Positions 25,282 through 33,590 of a DNA stretch of 64,000 nucleotides are shown in pieces. A program made the translations under genes and the position numbers. Numbering within the stretch: position 1 is the first letter of the stretch; each line of letters starts with the position of its first letter. The notes beneath the pieces are model-generated. The model worked only from the letters and a program-made list of their open reading frames with translations. It searched no databases and was not told the DNA's origin. The stretch comes from Burkholderiales bacterium. GTDB taxonomy: Bacteria > Pseudomonadota > Gammaproteobacteria > Burkholderiales > Eutrophovitaceae. Location of the stretch: positions 80,395 to 144,394 of the forward strand of contig DATMAN010000063.1 in the NCBI GenBank assembly GCA_035560005.1. Direction: 5' to 3'.

Positions 25282-27507
25282 TCACGGACGATCCAGCGCG
25301 ATTCCGCCGACGCCGGCGCCGTTGCTCGGCTCGCCGGCCCGCCAGCGCGTCTCGCCATTGGCCAGTCGCGTGGAATAGCGATCGAAGCCGAATTCGTCGA
25401 TCAAGACGCCGAGACTGAAGATCGGATCTTCGCCGCGGAAGTGGTAGGCATTCTCCCCCGCCGCCCCCTGCGCAACCTCGCTCGCCGCGCGGTAGAAATC
25501 GTCGCCGGACAGATCGTGCAACAGCGCGCGGGCCTGCTGTGCGGCGGCGCCCTGGCTCAACGCATCGGCACGATAGACATCGTCGCCGGAGCCATCGATG
25601 AGCAGCGCGACCGACTGGTCCCAGGCCGCGCCCTGCCCGGCCGCCGTCATCGACCAGTAGACGTCATCGCCCGCGGCGTCGGCGAGCAGGCCGAACGCCT
25701 GGTGAGCGGCGAAGCCCTGTGCATAGCGATTGCCGTAGTACAGGTCGTTTCCGCCTGCGTCGTGCAGCAGCCCGACACCCCAGAAGTAGCCGCCGCCCTG
25801 GCTGAATTCGCCGCCCTCATAGCGATCATCCCCGCCCAGATCGAGCAGCACTCCGACCCCGCCCAGATCATAGGGACGGATGCCAACGCCCACTCCCTGG
25901 CTGAACGCCATGAATGAAGCCGGAACGCCGTACGCCGAAGGCACCGGCCCGTTGGCGCGATAAAGATCCGCACCGCCCGCGTCCAGCAAGACGCCGAATC
26001 CGCGCGGCCCGCCTGCGCCCTGGCTGAAGACTTCGGACCGATAGACGTCCGACTCGGCGCCTTGATCGAGCAGGATCCCGCTGCCATAGAGCGCGGCGCC
26101 GGCCGACCACGCAGCGCACTGATAGCGATCGGCGCCAGCGCCGTCGAGCAGGACACCGAAGCCCATGGCACCCGCGCCGCACCCGCCGAGCGCGCTCTCG
26201 TAGCGATCATCACCGGCCCGGTCGATCAGTACCGAGACACCCAGCCAGCCGGCACCGGGCCCGCCGACTGCGGCTTCGTAACGGTCGGCGCCCGCGAGAT
26301 CGATCAGCGTCTGCGTCTCGCCCGGCATCTCCCCGCCCCAGCGATATACGTCATCACCGCCGGGGTCGATCACGGCATAGAGCCGGTCCATCGCATAGCG
26401 ATTCGGTCCGGGGCCGCCGACCACGACGTAGCCGCCGTCGACTTCGACATGATCGAGGATCTCGCCTTGCACGATGGCGGCGAGCGCGGCAGGCGGGGCG
26501 TGCGCGACTCCGGCAGCCTCTACCGGGCGCTGAGCGTTCCGGAGCAGATCGTCGAGGACCGCGAGCAAGCCGGCCAGCTCCAGGCGCATGCTGGATTGCA
26601 TGGCCCGGATGCCCCGCAACACCTCCGGTTGCCGCAGCAAGGTGCGATCGGCCGCGGTCTTCTGCAGTAGGTAGTGCAGATCCGCGACCGCTTGCGCGCG
26701 GTCGATGCCGGCTGCGGCAAAAATGCGGCGCACGCGCGCATTCGCGGAGCTCACGTCCGCCGCGAACTGCGCGAGCCTGACCGGCCCGCTGGGCCAGGTC
26801 GTGACGGCGACCGGGCAGTCGAGCGCCAGGTGCTCGCAGATCGTATGGGCGAGCCGGTCGGTCGCTGGCGCGCGCATCCCGGCCACGAGGCGGTCCCGCC
26901 AGCGCCTCATCGTGAGAGGCCGCTCCAGCGCCGCGCGAATCAGAGGCAGCTTGTGGTAGCCCGTGTCTCGGCGTGCCAGGTCGGCGAACATCCGATCGAG
27001 GCGCCGAGCGATCGGCGCGGCGTCCGGCGCGGCCGCGAGCGCCTGCTCCAGCGGGTCGCCCGCGGAGTCGGCGTCGTCGTCGAAAATGACCGCGGCATAG
27101 GGCACGGCTGCGGAATAGTCCGCGGGTCCGGACCAGCGCTCGCGCTCGTCGACCACCAGCTCGACTTGCAGCGGCGTGGCTCCGCGCACGACTTGAAGAA
27201 GGAGCCGTGCGCCCGGAGCCGATGCGTCGATGATGGCCCTGGCGCGCGCCGCGTCCACCTCCCTTTCGCCGATGCGCTGGATGCGGTCGCCCTGCATGAG
27301 TCCCGCGAGCGCCGCCGGACCGGCCACCATGCCGAGCACCTCCACGCCGCCGCCTTCGGCGTCCCCAAGCCACAGACCCGCAAATGGCGTAGACCCGGCG
27401 GGCAGGGCCACGGTCTGCGCGGGGGGTTGCGCCGAGAGCGGGAGTCTCGCTGGATTCGCGCAAGCTGCGCCCAGCGCCAGAGCGCCGATCATGACGGCCG
27501 GACGCAT
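25282..27507 (-). CDS. Exported PDZ protein with tandem 26-28-residue LLD-GxD-Y repeats
   Basis: 741 residues from a start at 27507; the ATG at 27567 would add 20 residues, and neither has a clear ribosome-binding site. The order is a signal peptide (MRPAVMIGALALGAACANP, possibly a lipoprotein), a PDZ-like domain (about 25-110: GVEVLGMVAGPAALAGLMQG, IQRIGEREV), an alpha-helical middle (about 130-330), then about eleven repeats (about 375-715) of form [VL]L[LI]D-x2-G-x-D-x-Y-x7-QG-x6-G. The Asp-rich GDDxY turns suggest metal binding, perhaps calcium, in a solenoid; that is inference. I know no named family for it. It may be surface or periplasmic scaffolding. Confidence 0.75.
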   Translation of the reverse strand: MRPAVMIGALALGAACANPARLPLSAQPPAQTVALPAGSTPFAGLWLGDAEGGGVEVLGMVAGPAALAGLMQGDRIQRIGEREVDAARARAIIDASAPGARLLLQVVRGATPLQVELVVDERERWSGPADYSAAVPYAAVIFDDDADSAGDPLEQALAAAPDAAPIARRLDRMFADLARRDTGYHKLPLIRAALERPLTMRRWRDRLVAGMRAPATDRLAHTICEHLALDCPVAVTTWPSGPVRLAQFAADVSSANARVRRIFAAAGIDRAQAVADLHYLLQKTAADRTLLRQPEVLRGIRAMQSSMRLELAGLLAVLDDLLRNAQRPVEAAGVAHAPPAALAAIVQGEILDHVEVDGGYVVVGGPGPNRYAMDRLYAVIDPGGDDVYRWGGEMPGETQTLIDLAGADRYEAAVGGPGAGWLGVSVLIDRAGDDRYESALGGCGAGAMGFGVLLDGAGADRYQCAAWSAGAALYGSGILLDQGAESDVYRSEVFSQGAGGPRGFGVLLDAGGADLYRANGPVPSAYGVPASFMAFSQGVGVGIRPYDLGGVGVLLDLGGDDRYEGGEFSQGGGYFWGVGLLHDAGGNDLYYGNRYAQGFAAHQAFGLLADAAGDDVYWSMTAAGQGAAWDQSVALLIDGSGDDVYRADALSQGAAAQQARALLHDLSGDDFYRAASEVAQGAAGENAYHFRGEDPIFSLGVLIDEFGFDRYSTRLANGETRWRAGEPSNGAGVGGIALDRP

Positions 27508-27826
27508 CCGCCCGATCAGCCCGAGCACGCCGGCGCTCCCGCGCAAGTCAGGCTCGAACGCCGTCATGTGCGCCGCGAGCCGAGCGCGAGCGGCTCGTCG
27601 CGATCGGTGAGGGAAACGACAACGCCGGCCGCCTGGCGCGCAGAGCCGGAAGTCGCCCGCGCGCGGCAGCGGGCAGGCTGCCTTGCTTGTGCTTCTCGGT
27701 CCCGAAGGCGACGAGCAATCGCACGGGCCCCGGCTTGGCGTGCCCCTCCCTCGCCGCGTGAACGCGGCGACCCTTGCCTTTGTTCCGGATCCCCCGTGCC
27801 CCGCGTCGTTCCAGACATGGAAGGGC
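27508..27826. other. 319-nt gap between htpG and the repeat-protein gene
   Basis: No coding frame with a plausible start was seen. It contains a short inverted repeat, CTCGCCGCG-TGAA-CGCGGCGAC, at about 27752-27774, which could form a hairpin but lacks a T-tract on either strand, so it is not called as a terminator. It presumably holds the promoter of the repeat-protein gene, but no convincing boxes were found. Confidence 0.4.
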
Positions 27827-29770
27827 TCAGGCCTCGCCGCCGGGCGTCCAGATGCGCGGCCCGCTGTCGCCGGCGAGCGCGAGCATCAGCGCGTTCAGGC
27901 GCCGGACGAACGCGGCGGGATCCTCGAGCGTGCCGCCCTCGGCAAGCATCGCCTGGTCGAACAGGATGCGACTCCAGTCGGAGAATCGCGTCTGGTCGGT
28001 CTGCGCCTTGAGCCGCTGTACGAGCGGATGCCTGGGATTGATCTCCAGAATCGGTTTGGTGGTGGGTACCTTCTGGCCCGCCGCCTTGAGCAGCCGCTCC
28101 AGGTTCATGCTCATGCCGTGCTGGTCCACCACCAGACACGCCGGCGATTCGGTCAGCCGGTAGGTGATCCGCACGTCCTTGACCAGTTCGCCGAGCGCTG
28201 CGCCGATGCGCTGCACGAGCTCCTTGTACTCGCCCGCCTCCTGCTCCTGCGCACGCTTCTCCTCGTCGGCGAGCCGGCCCAGATCGAGGTCGCCCTTGGC
28301 CACCGAGGCGAGCGGCTTGCCCTGGAACTCGTGCAGGCTGGCCACCACCCACTCGTCGACCCGATCGTACATCAGAAGGACTTCAATGCCCTTCTTGCGG
28401 AAGATCTCCAGGTGCGGGCTCGATTTCGCCGCGGGGAAGCTCTCGGCGGTGATGTAGTAGATGCGTTCCTGCCCTTCCTTCATGCGCGCGATGTAATCGG
28501 CCAGCGACACGCTCTGCTCCTCGGTGTCGGTATGCGTCGAGGCGAAGCGCAGCAGCTTCGCGATGCGCTCCGCGTTCGCGGGATCCTCGCCGATGCCTTC
28601 CTTGAGCACGCGTCCGAACTCGCGCCAGAACGTGGCGTACCTGTCCTTGTCCTTTTCCGCCAGCTCCTCCAGCAGCGCGAGCACCTTGTTGATGCAACCC
28701 TTGCGCATCGCCTCGACGTCGCGCGATTCCTGCAGGATTTCGCGCGACACGTTGAGCGGCAGGTCGTTCGAGTCGATCACCCCACGCACGAAACGCAGGT
28801 AGGCCGGCAGCAGATGCTCGGCGTCGTCCATGATGAACACGCGCCGCACATAGAGCCTGACGCCATGACGGTGCTCGCGGTCCCACAGATCGAACGGAGC
28901 CCGCGACGGCAGGTACAAAAGCAGCGTGTACTCGTGGCGGCCTTCGACCCTGGAGTGCGTCCAGGCAAGCGGCGGCTCGAAGTCGTGGGCGACGTGCTTG
29001 TAGAACTCCTGGTACTGGGCGTCGCTGATCTCGCTCTTCGGGCGCGCCCACAGCGCGGAGGCCTGATTGACCTGCTCCTCTTCCTCCTTCGCCACGAACT
29101 CGCCCTTGGCCGGGTCCCATTGCTCCTTTCTCATGAGAATGGGCAGCATGATGTGGTCGGAGTACTTGCGGATGATGGCGCGCAGGCGGTTGCCGTCGAG
29201 CAGTTCGTCCTCACCGTCTTTCAGATGCAGGATCACGTCGGTGCCGCGAGTCTCCTTGCGCAGCGTTTCGATGGTGTAGTCCCCCTCGCCGCTCGACTCC
29301 CAGCGCACCCCGTGCTCGGCCGCAAGCCCCGCGCGCCGGGTGAGCAGGGTCACGCGGTCGGCGACGATGAACGCAGAGTAGAAACCCACGCCGAACTGGC
29401 CGATCAGATGCGCGTCCTTGGCCTGATCCCCGGTGAGCCGCTCGAAGAACTCGCGCGTGCCCGACTTCGCGATGGTGCCGATGTTGTCGACCACCTCCTG
29501 GCGCGACATCCCCACTCCGTTGTCGGAGATGGTGAGGGTGCGGGCGGCCTTGTCCACGCTGACCCGGATCTTCAGGTCCGAGTCGTTTTCGAACAGCGCC
29601 GGGTCGGTCAGCGCCTCGAAGCGCAGTTTGTCGCATGCGTCCGAGGCATTGGAAATGAGCTCGCGCAGGAAGATCTCCTTGTTGCTGTACAAGGAGTTGA
29701 CCATGAGCTTGAGCAGCTGCTTGACTTCGGCCTGGAATCCCAGGGTTTCTTTGGTGGAAACTTCCGACAT
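27827..29770 (-). CDS. htpG: Chaperone HtpG (bacterial Hsp90)
   Basis: 647 residues, close to the 624 of E. coli HtpG. The N-terminal GHKL ATPase domain (1-220) shows [35 protein letters not shown] and [16 protein letters not shown], the nucleotide-binding motifs. The middle domain (about 230-490) includes [20 protein letters not shown] and NVSREILQ. The C-terminal dimerisation domain ends near 630. It is an ATP-dependent cytosolic chaperone working with DnaK. The ATG at 29770 is preceded by GGAGG. A sigma-32-type promoter lies at 29805-29831, so heat-shock control is likely. Confidence 0.96.
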   Translation of the reverse strand: MSEVSTKETLGFQAEVKQLLKLMVNSLYSNKEIFLRELISNASDACDKLRFEALTDPALFENDSDLKIRVSVDKAARTLTISDNGVGMSRQEVVDNIGTIAKSGTREFFERLTGDQAKDAHLIGQFGVGFYSAFIVADRVTLLTRRAGLAAEHGVRWESSGEGDYTIETLRKETRGTDVILHLKDGEDELLDGNRLRAIIRKYSDHIMLPILMRKEQWDPAKGEFVAKEEEEQVNQASALWARPKSEISDAQYQEFYKHVAHDFEPPLAWTHSRVEGRHEYTLLLYLPSRAPFDLWDREHRHGVRLYVRRVFIMDDAEHLLPAYLRFVRGVIDSNDLPLNVSREILQESRDVEAMRKGCINKVLALLEELAEKDKDRYATFWREFGRVLKEGIGEDPANAERIAKLLRFASTHTDTEEQSVSLADYIARMKEGQERIYYITAESFPAAKSSPHLEIFRKKGIEVLLMYDRVDEWVVASLHEFQGKPLASVAKGDLDLGRLADEEKRAQEQEAGEYKELVQRIGAALGELVKDVRITYRLTESPACLVVDQHGMSMNLERLLKAAGQKVPTTKPILEINPRHPLVQRLKAQTDQTRFSDWSRILFDQAMLAEGGTLEDPAAFVRRLNALMLALAGDSGPRIWTPGGEA

Positions 29771-29804
29771 GGGGGTGCATCCTCCGTGCGCAAACGTTGA
29801 AAAC

Positions 29805-29831
29805 CTTGGGGCGGACGAAGGCGCGTTCAAG
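29805..29831 (-). promoter_or_regulatory. Sigma-32-type heat-shock promoter of htpG
   Basis: Read on the minus strand: CTTGAAC, 13-nt spacer, CCCCAAG. The sigma-32 consensus is CTTGAAA, 11-16 nt, CCCCATnT, so the -35 matches 6 of 7 and the -10 retains CCCCA. It sits about 35 nt upstream of the htpG start, and the known biology of htpG agrees. Confidence 0.75.
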
Positions 29832-29892
29832 GCCCGGCCGGAACTCGCGCGCCACGTGCTTGTCACCCAAACATCGAATCCAGGAGAACCCC

Positions 29893-30993
29893 ATGCCCAG
29901 CCCGATGCGCTTCCTGCCCGGTCTGCTCGCCCTCTCGACCGGGTCCGCAGTGGCGGCACTGCCGCTCGACCTGATCAAGCTGCCCGCGGGTTTCTCGATC
30001 GAGGTCTTCGCGGCCGGCGTGGCCGACGCCCGCTCGCTGGCGCTGGGCGAAAAGGGCACTGTGTTCGTCGGCACGCGCGCCGAGGGAAAGGTTTACGCGC
30101 TCCTCGACGAGGACCGCGATGGCAAGGCGGACCGCCGCTACACCATCGCGACCGGGCTCAATATGCCCAACGGGGTGGCGTTCCGGAAGGGCGCTTTGTT
30201 CGTGGCGGAAATCAACCGCATCCTGCGCTTCGACGACATCGAAGGACGGCTCGCCGATCCGCCCCGGCCGGTGGTGGTGAGCGACAGGTTCCCTGGCGAC
30301 CGCCACCACGGCTGGAAATTCATCGCCTTCGGCCCGGACGACAAGCTCTACGTGCCGGTGGGCGCGCCCTGCAACATCTGCGAGCCCGACCCGGACCGTT
30401 ACGCCAACATCATGCGCATGAACCCCGACGGCAGCCAGTTGGAAGTGTTCGCGCGCGGGGTGCGCAACACGGTGGGCTTCGCCTGGCATCCGCGAACCGG
30501 CGAACTGTGGTTCAACGATCACGGGCGCGACTGGATGGGGGACGACATGCCCTCGGACGAATTGAATCGTGCGCCGCGGCCGGGCATGCATTTCGGCTAT
30601 CCGTACTGCCATCAGGGCGACACGCAGGATCCCGAGTACGGCCACAAGCGCAAGTGCAGCGAGTTCACGCCACCCGCACTCAAGCTGGGCGGACACGTCG
30701 CGCCCGACGGACTGCGTTTCTATACCGGGACCATGTTCCCGCCTGAGTACCGCAACCGGATCTTCATCGCACAGCACGGCTCCTGGAACCGCAGCCGCAA
30801 GAGCGGCTATCGCATCATCTCGGTAAGCCTCAGGGACAACGAGCCGGACAAGGCGGAAGTCTTCGCGGAAGGCTGGAAACAGGGCGAACAGAGCTGGGGA
30901 CGTCCGGTCGACTTGCTGGTCATGCCGGACGGGTCGCTGCTGGTCTCCGACGACCAGGCCGACGCGCTCTATCGCATCACCTACTCGAGGTAG
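29893..30993 (+). CDS. Exported PQQ-dependent sugar/sorbosone dehydrogenase-like protein
   Basis: 366 residues with a signal peptide ([17 protein letters not shown]) and a six-bladed propeller of the glucose/sorbosone dehydrogenase family. Landmarks are [69 protein letters not shown] and QHGSWNRS, which carry the usual PQQ- and calcium-binding positions. It would oxidise a sugar or aldehyde in the periplasm, feeding electrons to the respiratory chain. CAGGAGAACCCC precedes the ATG. It is divergent from htpG and its 3' end overlaps the convergent acyltransferase-ligase gene by 17 nt. Confidence 0.85.
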   Translation: MPSPMRFLPGLLALSTGSAVAALPLDLIKLPAGFSIEVFAAGVADARSLALGEKGTVFVGTRAEGKVYALLDEDRDGKADRRYTIATGLNMPNGVAFRKGALFVAEINRILRFDDIEGRLADPPRPVVVSDRFPGDRHHGWKFIAFGPDDKLYVPVGAPCNICEPDPDRYANIMRMNPDGSQLEVFARGVRNTVGFAWHPRTGELWFNDHGRDWMGDDMPSDELNRAPRPGMHFGYPYCHQGDTQDPEYGHKRKCSEFTPPALKLGGHVAPDGLRFYTGTMFPPEYRNRIFIAQHGSWNRSRKSGYRIISVSLRDNEPDKAEVFAEGWKQGEQSWGRPVDLLVMPDGSLLVSDDQADALYRITYSR

Positions 30994-33196
30994 GCGTGCG
31001 CGGGGCCGTAGAGGCGCCCGACTTTTCCTGCTCGGGATCGGCGCCGGCGGCGGCCAGCAGGCGCTTGTACGTGTCACCTTCGAGCAGCGCCTGCAATCCC
31101 ACGTAGTCGGTCTTTCCGGTGGCGAGCAGCGGCATCTCCGGAACGTGGACGATGCGCCGCGCCACCGACAGGTCGTGCGCGCCGAGCGCGCGCGCGGCAT
31201 CGGCGAGCCGCGCGCGGCTGAGTTGCGGGTCGGTAGTAAACAGCACGGTCGTCTCCCCGCTGAAATCCTGCGCGCGCAGGATCGCGGCATGATGATGGTC
31301 GGGCGAGGCTTTTCTCGCCACCTGCTCGATCACGTCGAGCGAGATCATCTCGCCGGCGATCTTGGCGAAACGCTTCACCCGCCCGCAGATGCGGACAAAC
31401 CCGTCGCCGTCGACTTCGACGACGTCACCGGTGTTGTACCAGCCCTCGCCGAACGAAGACCGCGGCGGCTCCAACAGCCCCGGGTTGGTATAGCGGTAGT
31501 AGCCCAGCATCAGGTTGGGGCCGCGGATATGCAGCACTCCGCCTTCACGAATGCCATCGAAGGGTTCGAGTCGGTAATCGACCCCAGGGAGGAACCGGCC
31601 AACGCTGCCGCGGCGGACGCTTCCCGGCGTGGCGAGCGCGATGACCGGCGCGGCTTCCGTGGCGCCGTAGCCCTCGTAGATCCGCAGGCCGAACTTCTCC
31701 ATCCAGGCGCGCGCCACCTCCGGGGCCAGCTTCTCGCCGCCCGAGATCACGTAGCGCAGCCGACGGAAATCCATCGGGCTGGCGTGACGCGCATAGTAGG
31801 AGAGAAAGGTACTGGTACCGAACAGAATCGTGCAGTCGCGCCGGTACGCGATTTCCGGTATCGCGCGGTAGCGCAGCGGCGAGATGTACAGAAGGAGCCG
31901 GGTGCCAGTGATCAGCGACAGAAGCATGCCGGCGGTAAAACTGTAGGCATGATAGATGGGCAGCGGGTTGAGCACCTTGTCTTCGACTGTGAAGTCGAAC
32001 ACCGCCCGCAACTGGGCCACGTTGGCCACGACCGCGTGGTGGGAGAGCACGACGCCTTTGGGCCGATCTTCGGAGCCCGAAGTGAACAGGACCACGGCCG
32101 GATCGAGGTTGGACTGCCTGGCGATCACCAGGCGCGGAAAGCGCAGAGCGAACAGCACCAGCCAGAGCTTGTCGGCGAGGCCGAACTCGGAGCGGATGTC
32201 TTCCAGGTACAGCAGGTTCCAGTCCGCGAGTGCCTGGACGAGCGATTCGAGCTTCGCCTGCTCGATGAACTTGCGCGAGGTGACGACGTTGCGCACCCGG
32301 GCTGCGACCGCCGCGCTTTGCACCCCGAGGGCGCCGCTCGTGTAGTTGAAGATGGCCGGCACCCGGCCCGCCGCGGACACGCCCATCACCGCGCACACCG
32401 AAGCGATCACGTTCGGCAACAGCAGGCCTACGTTCTCACCGGGAGCGGTGTGACGGCGGATCCAGCGCGAGATCGCGAGGCTGCCTTTCAGCAAATCGCC
32501 GTAGGACTTCGGCTCTTCGTTGTGGTCCTCCATCAGCAACCGTCGGCGCCCGTGCACCGCGATGGCGTCCAGAAAGCACTCGAAGATCGGCTTGCTCGAA
32601 TGCGAATGCAACCACATCGACTGCATGATGTCGGCCAGCCGGCAGGTAGCGAAGGCGCGCCGGCGCCGCCCATGGGCGGCCGTTCCCCCGTCGATCCGGG
32701 CCGGGGGCAACACGCTGAGCGACACCGAAGGCAGGAGCGGAGGTCTGGTCGAGCGCGCCAGACCGCGGCCATCGGCTTCGACACGAACCGGGACCACCGG
32801 GGCCCCGCTTTTCAGCGCGATCAACGCGGCCACCGGATAGACCTTCATGACGCCGTCACCCGCGTTGATCCGGCCTTCGGGATACAAGACGACCGGGCGA
32901 CCGGTCCTCAGCAGGCGCAACACCCGCTTGATGGTGCGCGGGTTGTTGACGTCGAGCGCTTCGTGGTCCACGAGGCGCAACACGGCACGCCACCAACGGG
33001 ATCGCGCTTCTTCCGGCGGAACGACGATCACCGGTTCGCGGGGCAGAAACAGCCCCAGCAGCAGCGCATCGAGCCGCAACAGGTGATTGGAAACCACCAG
33101 CAGCCGGTTGTTGTGTTTGAAGGGCGTCAGGTCACCGCGTACTCGCACGCGTAGCAGCACCCTGAGCAACAAGCGGAGGGCAAATCTTATTGTCAC
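30977..33196 (-). CDS. Acyltransferase/AMP-dependent acyl ligase fusion (Aas-like), probable DSF-module partner
   Basis: 739 residues. The N-terminal glycerolipid acyltransferase part (about 1-180) has the H-x4-D motif NHLLRLD and YPEGRIN. The C-terminal AMP-forming ligase part (about 195-720) shows the P-loop LFTSGSEDRPKGV, YEGYGATEAAP, YNTGDVVEVD and the C-terminal lysine region LATGKTDYVG. E. coli Aas, which acylates lysophospholipid and activates fatty acid on ACP, has the same order. It is divergent from the DSF synthase gene; in Xanthomonas, RpfB (an acyl ligase) turns over DSF, so a role in signal turnover or precursor supply is inferred. The start is GTG at 33196 and is uncertain. Confidence 0.85.
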   Translation of the reverse strand: MTIRFALRLLLRVLLRVRVRGDLTPFKHNNRLLVVSNHLLRLDALLLGLFLPREPVIVVPPEEARSRWWRAVLRLVDHEALDVNNPRTIKRVLRLLRTGRPVVLYPEGRINAGDGVMKVYPVAALIALKSGAPVVPVRVEADGRGLARSTRPPLLPSVSLSVLPPARIDGGTAAHGRRRRAFATCRLADIMQSMWLHSHSSKPIFECFLDAIAVHGRRRLLMEDHNEEPKSYGDLLKGSLAISRWIRRHTAPGENVGLLLPNVIASVCAVMGVSAAGRVPAIFNYTSGALGVQSAAVAARVRNVVTSRKFIEQAKLESLVQALADWNLLYLEDIRSEFGLADKLWLVLFALRFPRLVIARQSNLDPAVVLFTSGSEDRPKGVVLSHHAVVANVAQLRAVFDFTVEDKVLNPLPIYHAYSFTAGMLLSLITGTRLLLYISPLRYRAIPEIAYRRDCTILFGTSTFLSYYARHASPMDFRRLRYVISGGEKLAPEVARAWMEKFGLRIYEGYGATEAAPVIALATPGSVRRGSVGRFLPGVDYRLEPFDGIREGGVLHIRGPNLMLGYYRYTNPGLLEPPRSSFGEGWYNTGDVVEVDGDGFVRICGRVKRFAKIAGEMISLDVIEQVARKASPDHHHAAILRAQDFSGETTVLFTTDPQLSRARLADAARALGAHDLSVARRIVHVPEMPLLATGKTDYVGLQALLEGDTYKRLLAAAGADPEQEKSGASTAPRTPTSSR
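33180..33188 (+). promoter_or_regulatory. Half-site GCAAATCTT at the acyl-ligase start
   Basis: Matches 8 of 9 bases of the palindrome arm GCAAATCTA found at 33394-33402. It lies over codons 3-6 of the acyltransferase-ligase gene, just after its GTG. Could be a repressor site or coincidence; see the half-site finding. Confidence 0.35.
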
Positions 33197-33226
33197 GAAG
33201 CGGCCCGCATCTCCGACGGTCGCTGC

Positions 33227-33256
33227 ATTGTCCGCGTGGGAGCGCTCTTAAGTCAA
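33227..33256 (-). promoter_or_regulatory. Putative sigma-70 promoter of the acyltransferase-ligase gene
   Basis: Read on the minus strand: TTGACT at 33256-33251, an 18-nt spacer, GACAAT at 33232-33227. Five of six and four of six bases match the consensus. It is about 30 nt before the GTG start at 33196. The 18-nt spacing is slightly long, as in MerR-activated promoters. Confidence 0.5.
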
Positions 33257-33265
33257 CAAAATCCG

Positions 33266-33373
33266 CAAGTTGCACAGCCATGCAAAGGCTCGGCGACAAG
33301 GGCCCGATTTTATGCCGCTGGCAAAACCTCCTTCCAGAAACGTCGCCTTAGGGAGACGAGTTCATGCAACTTG
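33266..33373. repeat. Perfect 9-bp inverted repeat arms CAAGTTGCA / TGCAACTTG, 99 nt apart
   Basis: The left arm is at 33266-33274 and the right arm at 33365-33373. The left arm sits 9 nt outside the ligase -35 box and the right arm 20 nt before the rpfF palindrome. This spacing suits protein-mediated looping or two separate sites; it is unlikely to be a hairpin. Confidence 0.5.
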
Positions 33374-33393
33374 TTGAGCACTAAGAGAAAAAG

Positions 33394-33420
33394 GCAAATC
33401 TATCAGAGCGTTAGATTTGC
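33394..33420. promoter_or_regulatory. Perfect 9-9-9 palindromic operator candidate upstream of rpfF
   Basis: GCAAATCTA, 9-nt spacer TCAGAGCGT, TAGATTTGC: a perfect dyad. Its right arm overlaps the -35 hexamer (33417-33422) of the putative rpfF promoter. A third copy, TAGATTGGC (8 of 9), covers the -10 at 33440-33448. AT-rich dyads of this kind in a GC-rich genome are typical of transcription-factor sites. Confidence 0.7.
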
Positions 33421-33445
33421 AAACCTGCCGCGACTTGGCTAGATT
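33417..33445 (+). promoter_or_regulatory. Putative sigma-70 promoter of rpfF
   Basis: TTGCAA at 33417-33422, 17-nt spacer, TAGATT at 33440-33445; four of six bases match at each hexamer. Both hexamers lie in copies of the dyad half-site. The predicted leader to the ATG at 33591 is about 140 nt, long enough for post-transcriptional control. Confidence 0.5.
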
Positions 33446-33590
33446 GGCCCAAGCACTATGTTCGGAAACCGCTGTGCGATTGCGTCTGGCCCACCAGCCG
33501 GTAAGCCTCCGCCCCAGGATGCCGGTTCAGAGTTTTCGCCAGCCGGTTGCGCAGTGCAACGAACCTTCTCGTCGCTAGGAGAAACACAAA

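Noticed and set aside
25360..26380. CRISPR-like tandem repetition
   Set aside because: The repeated DNA is degenerate and keeps one reading frame; it encodes the protein repeats of the PDZ protein. No identical direct repeats with unique spacers are present.
27752..27774. Terminator after htpG
   Set aside because: The inverted repeat CTCGCCGCG/CGCGGCGAC has no T-tract on either strand, so intrinsic termination is not supported.
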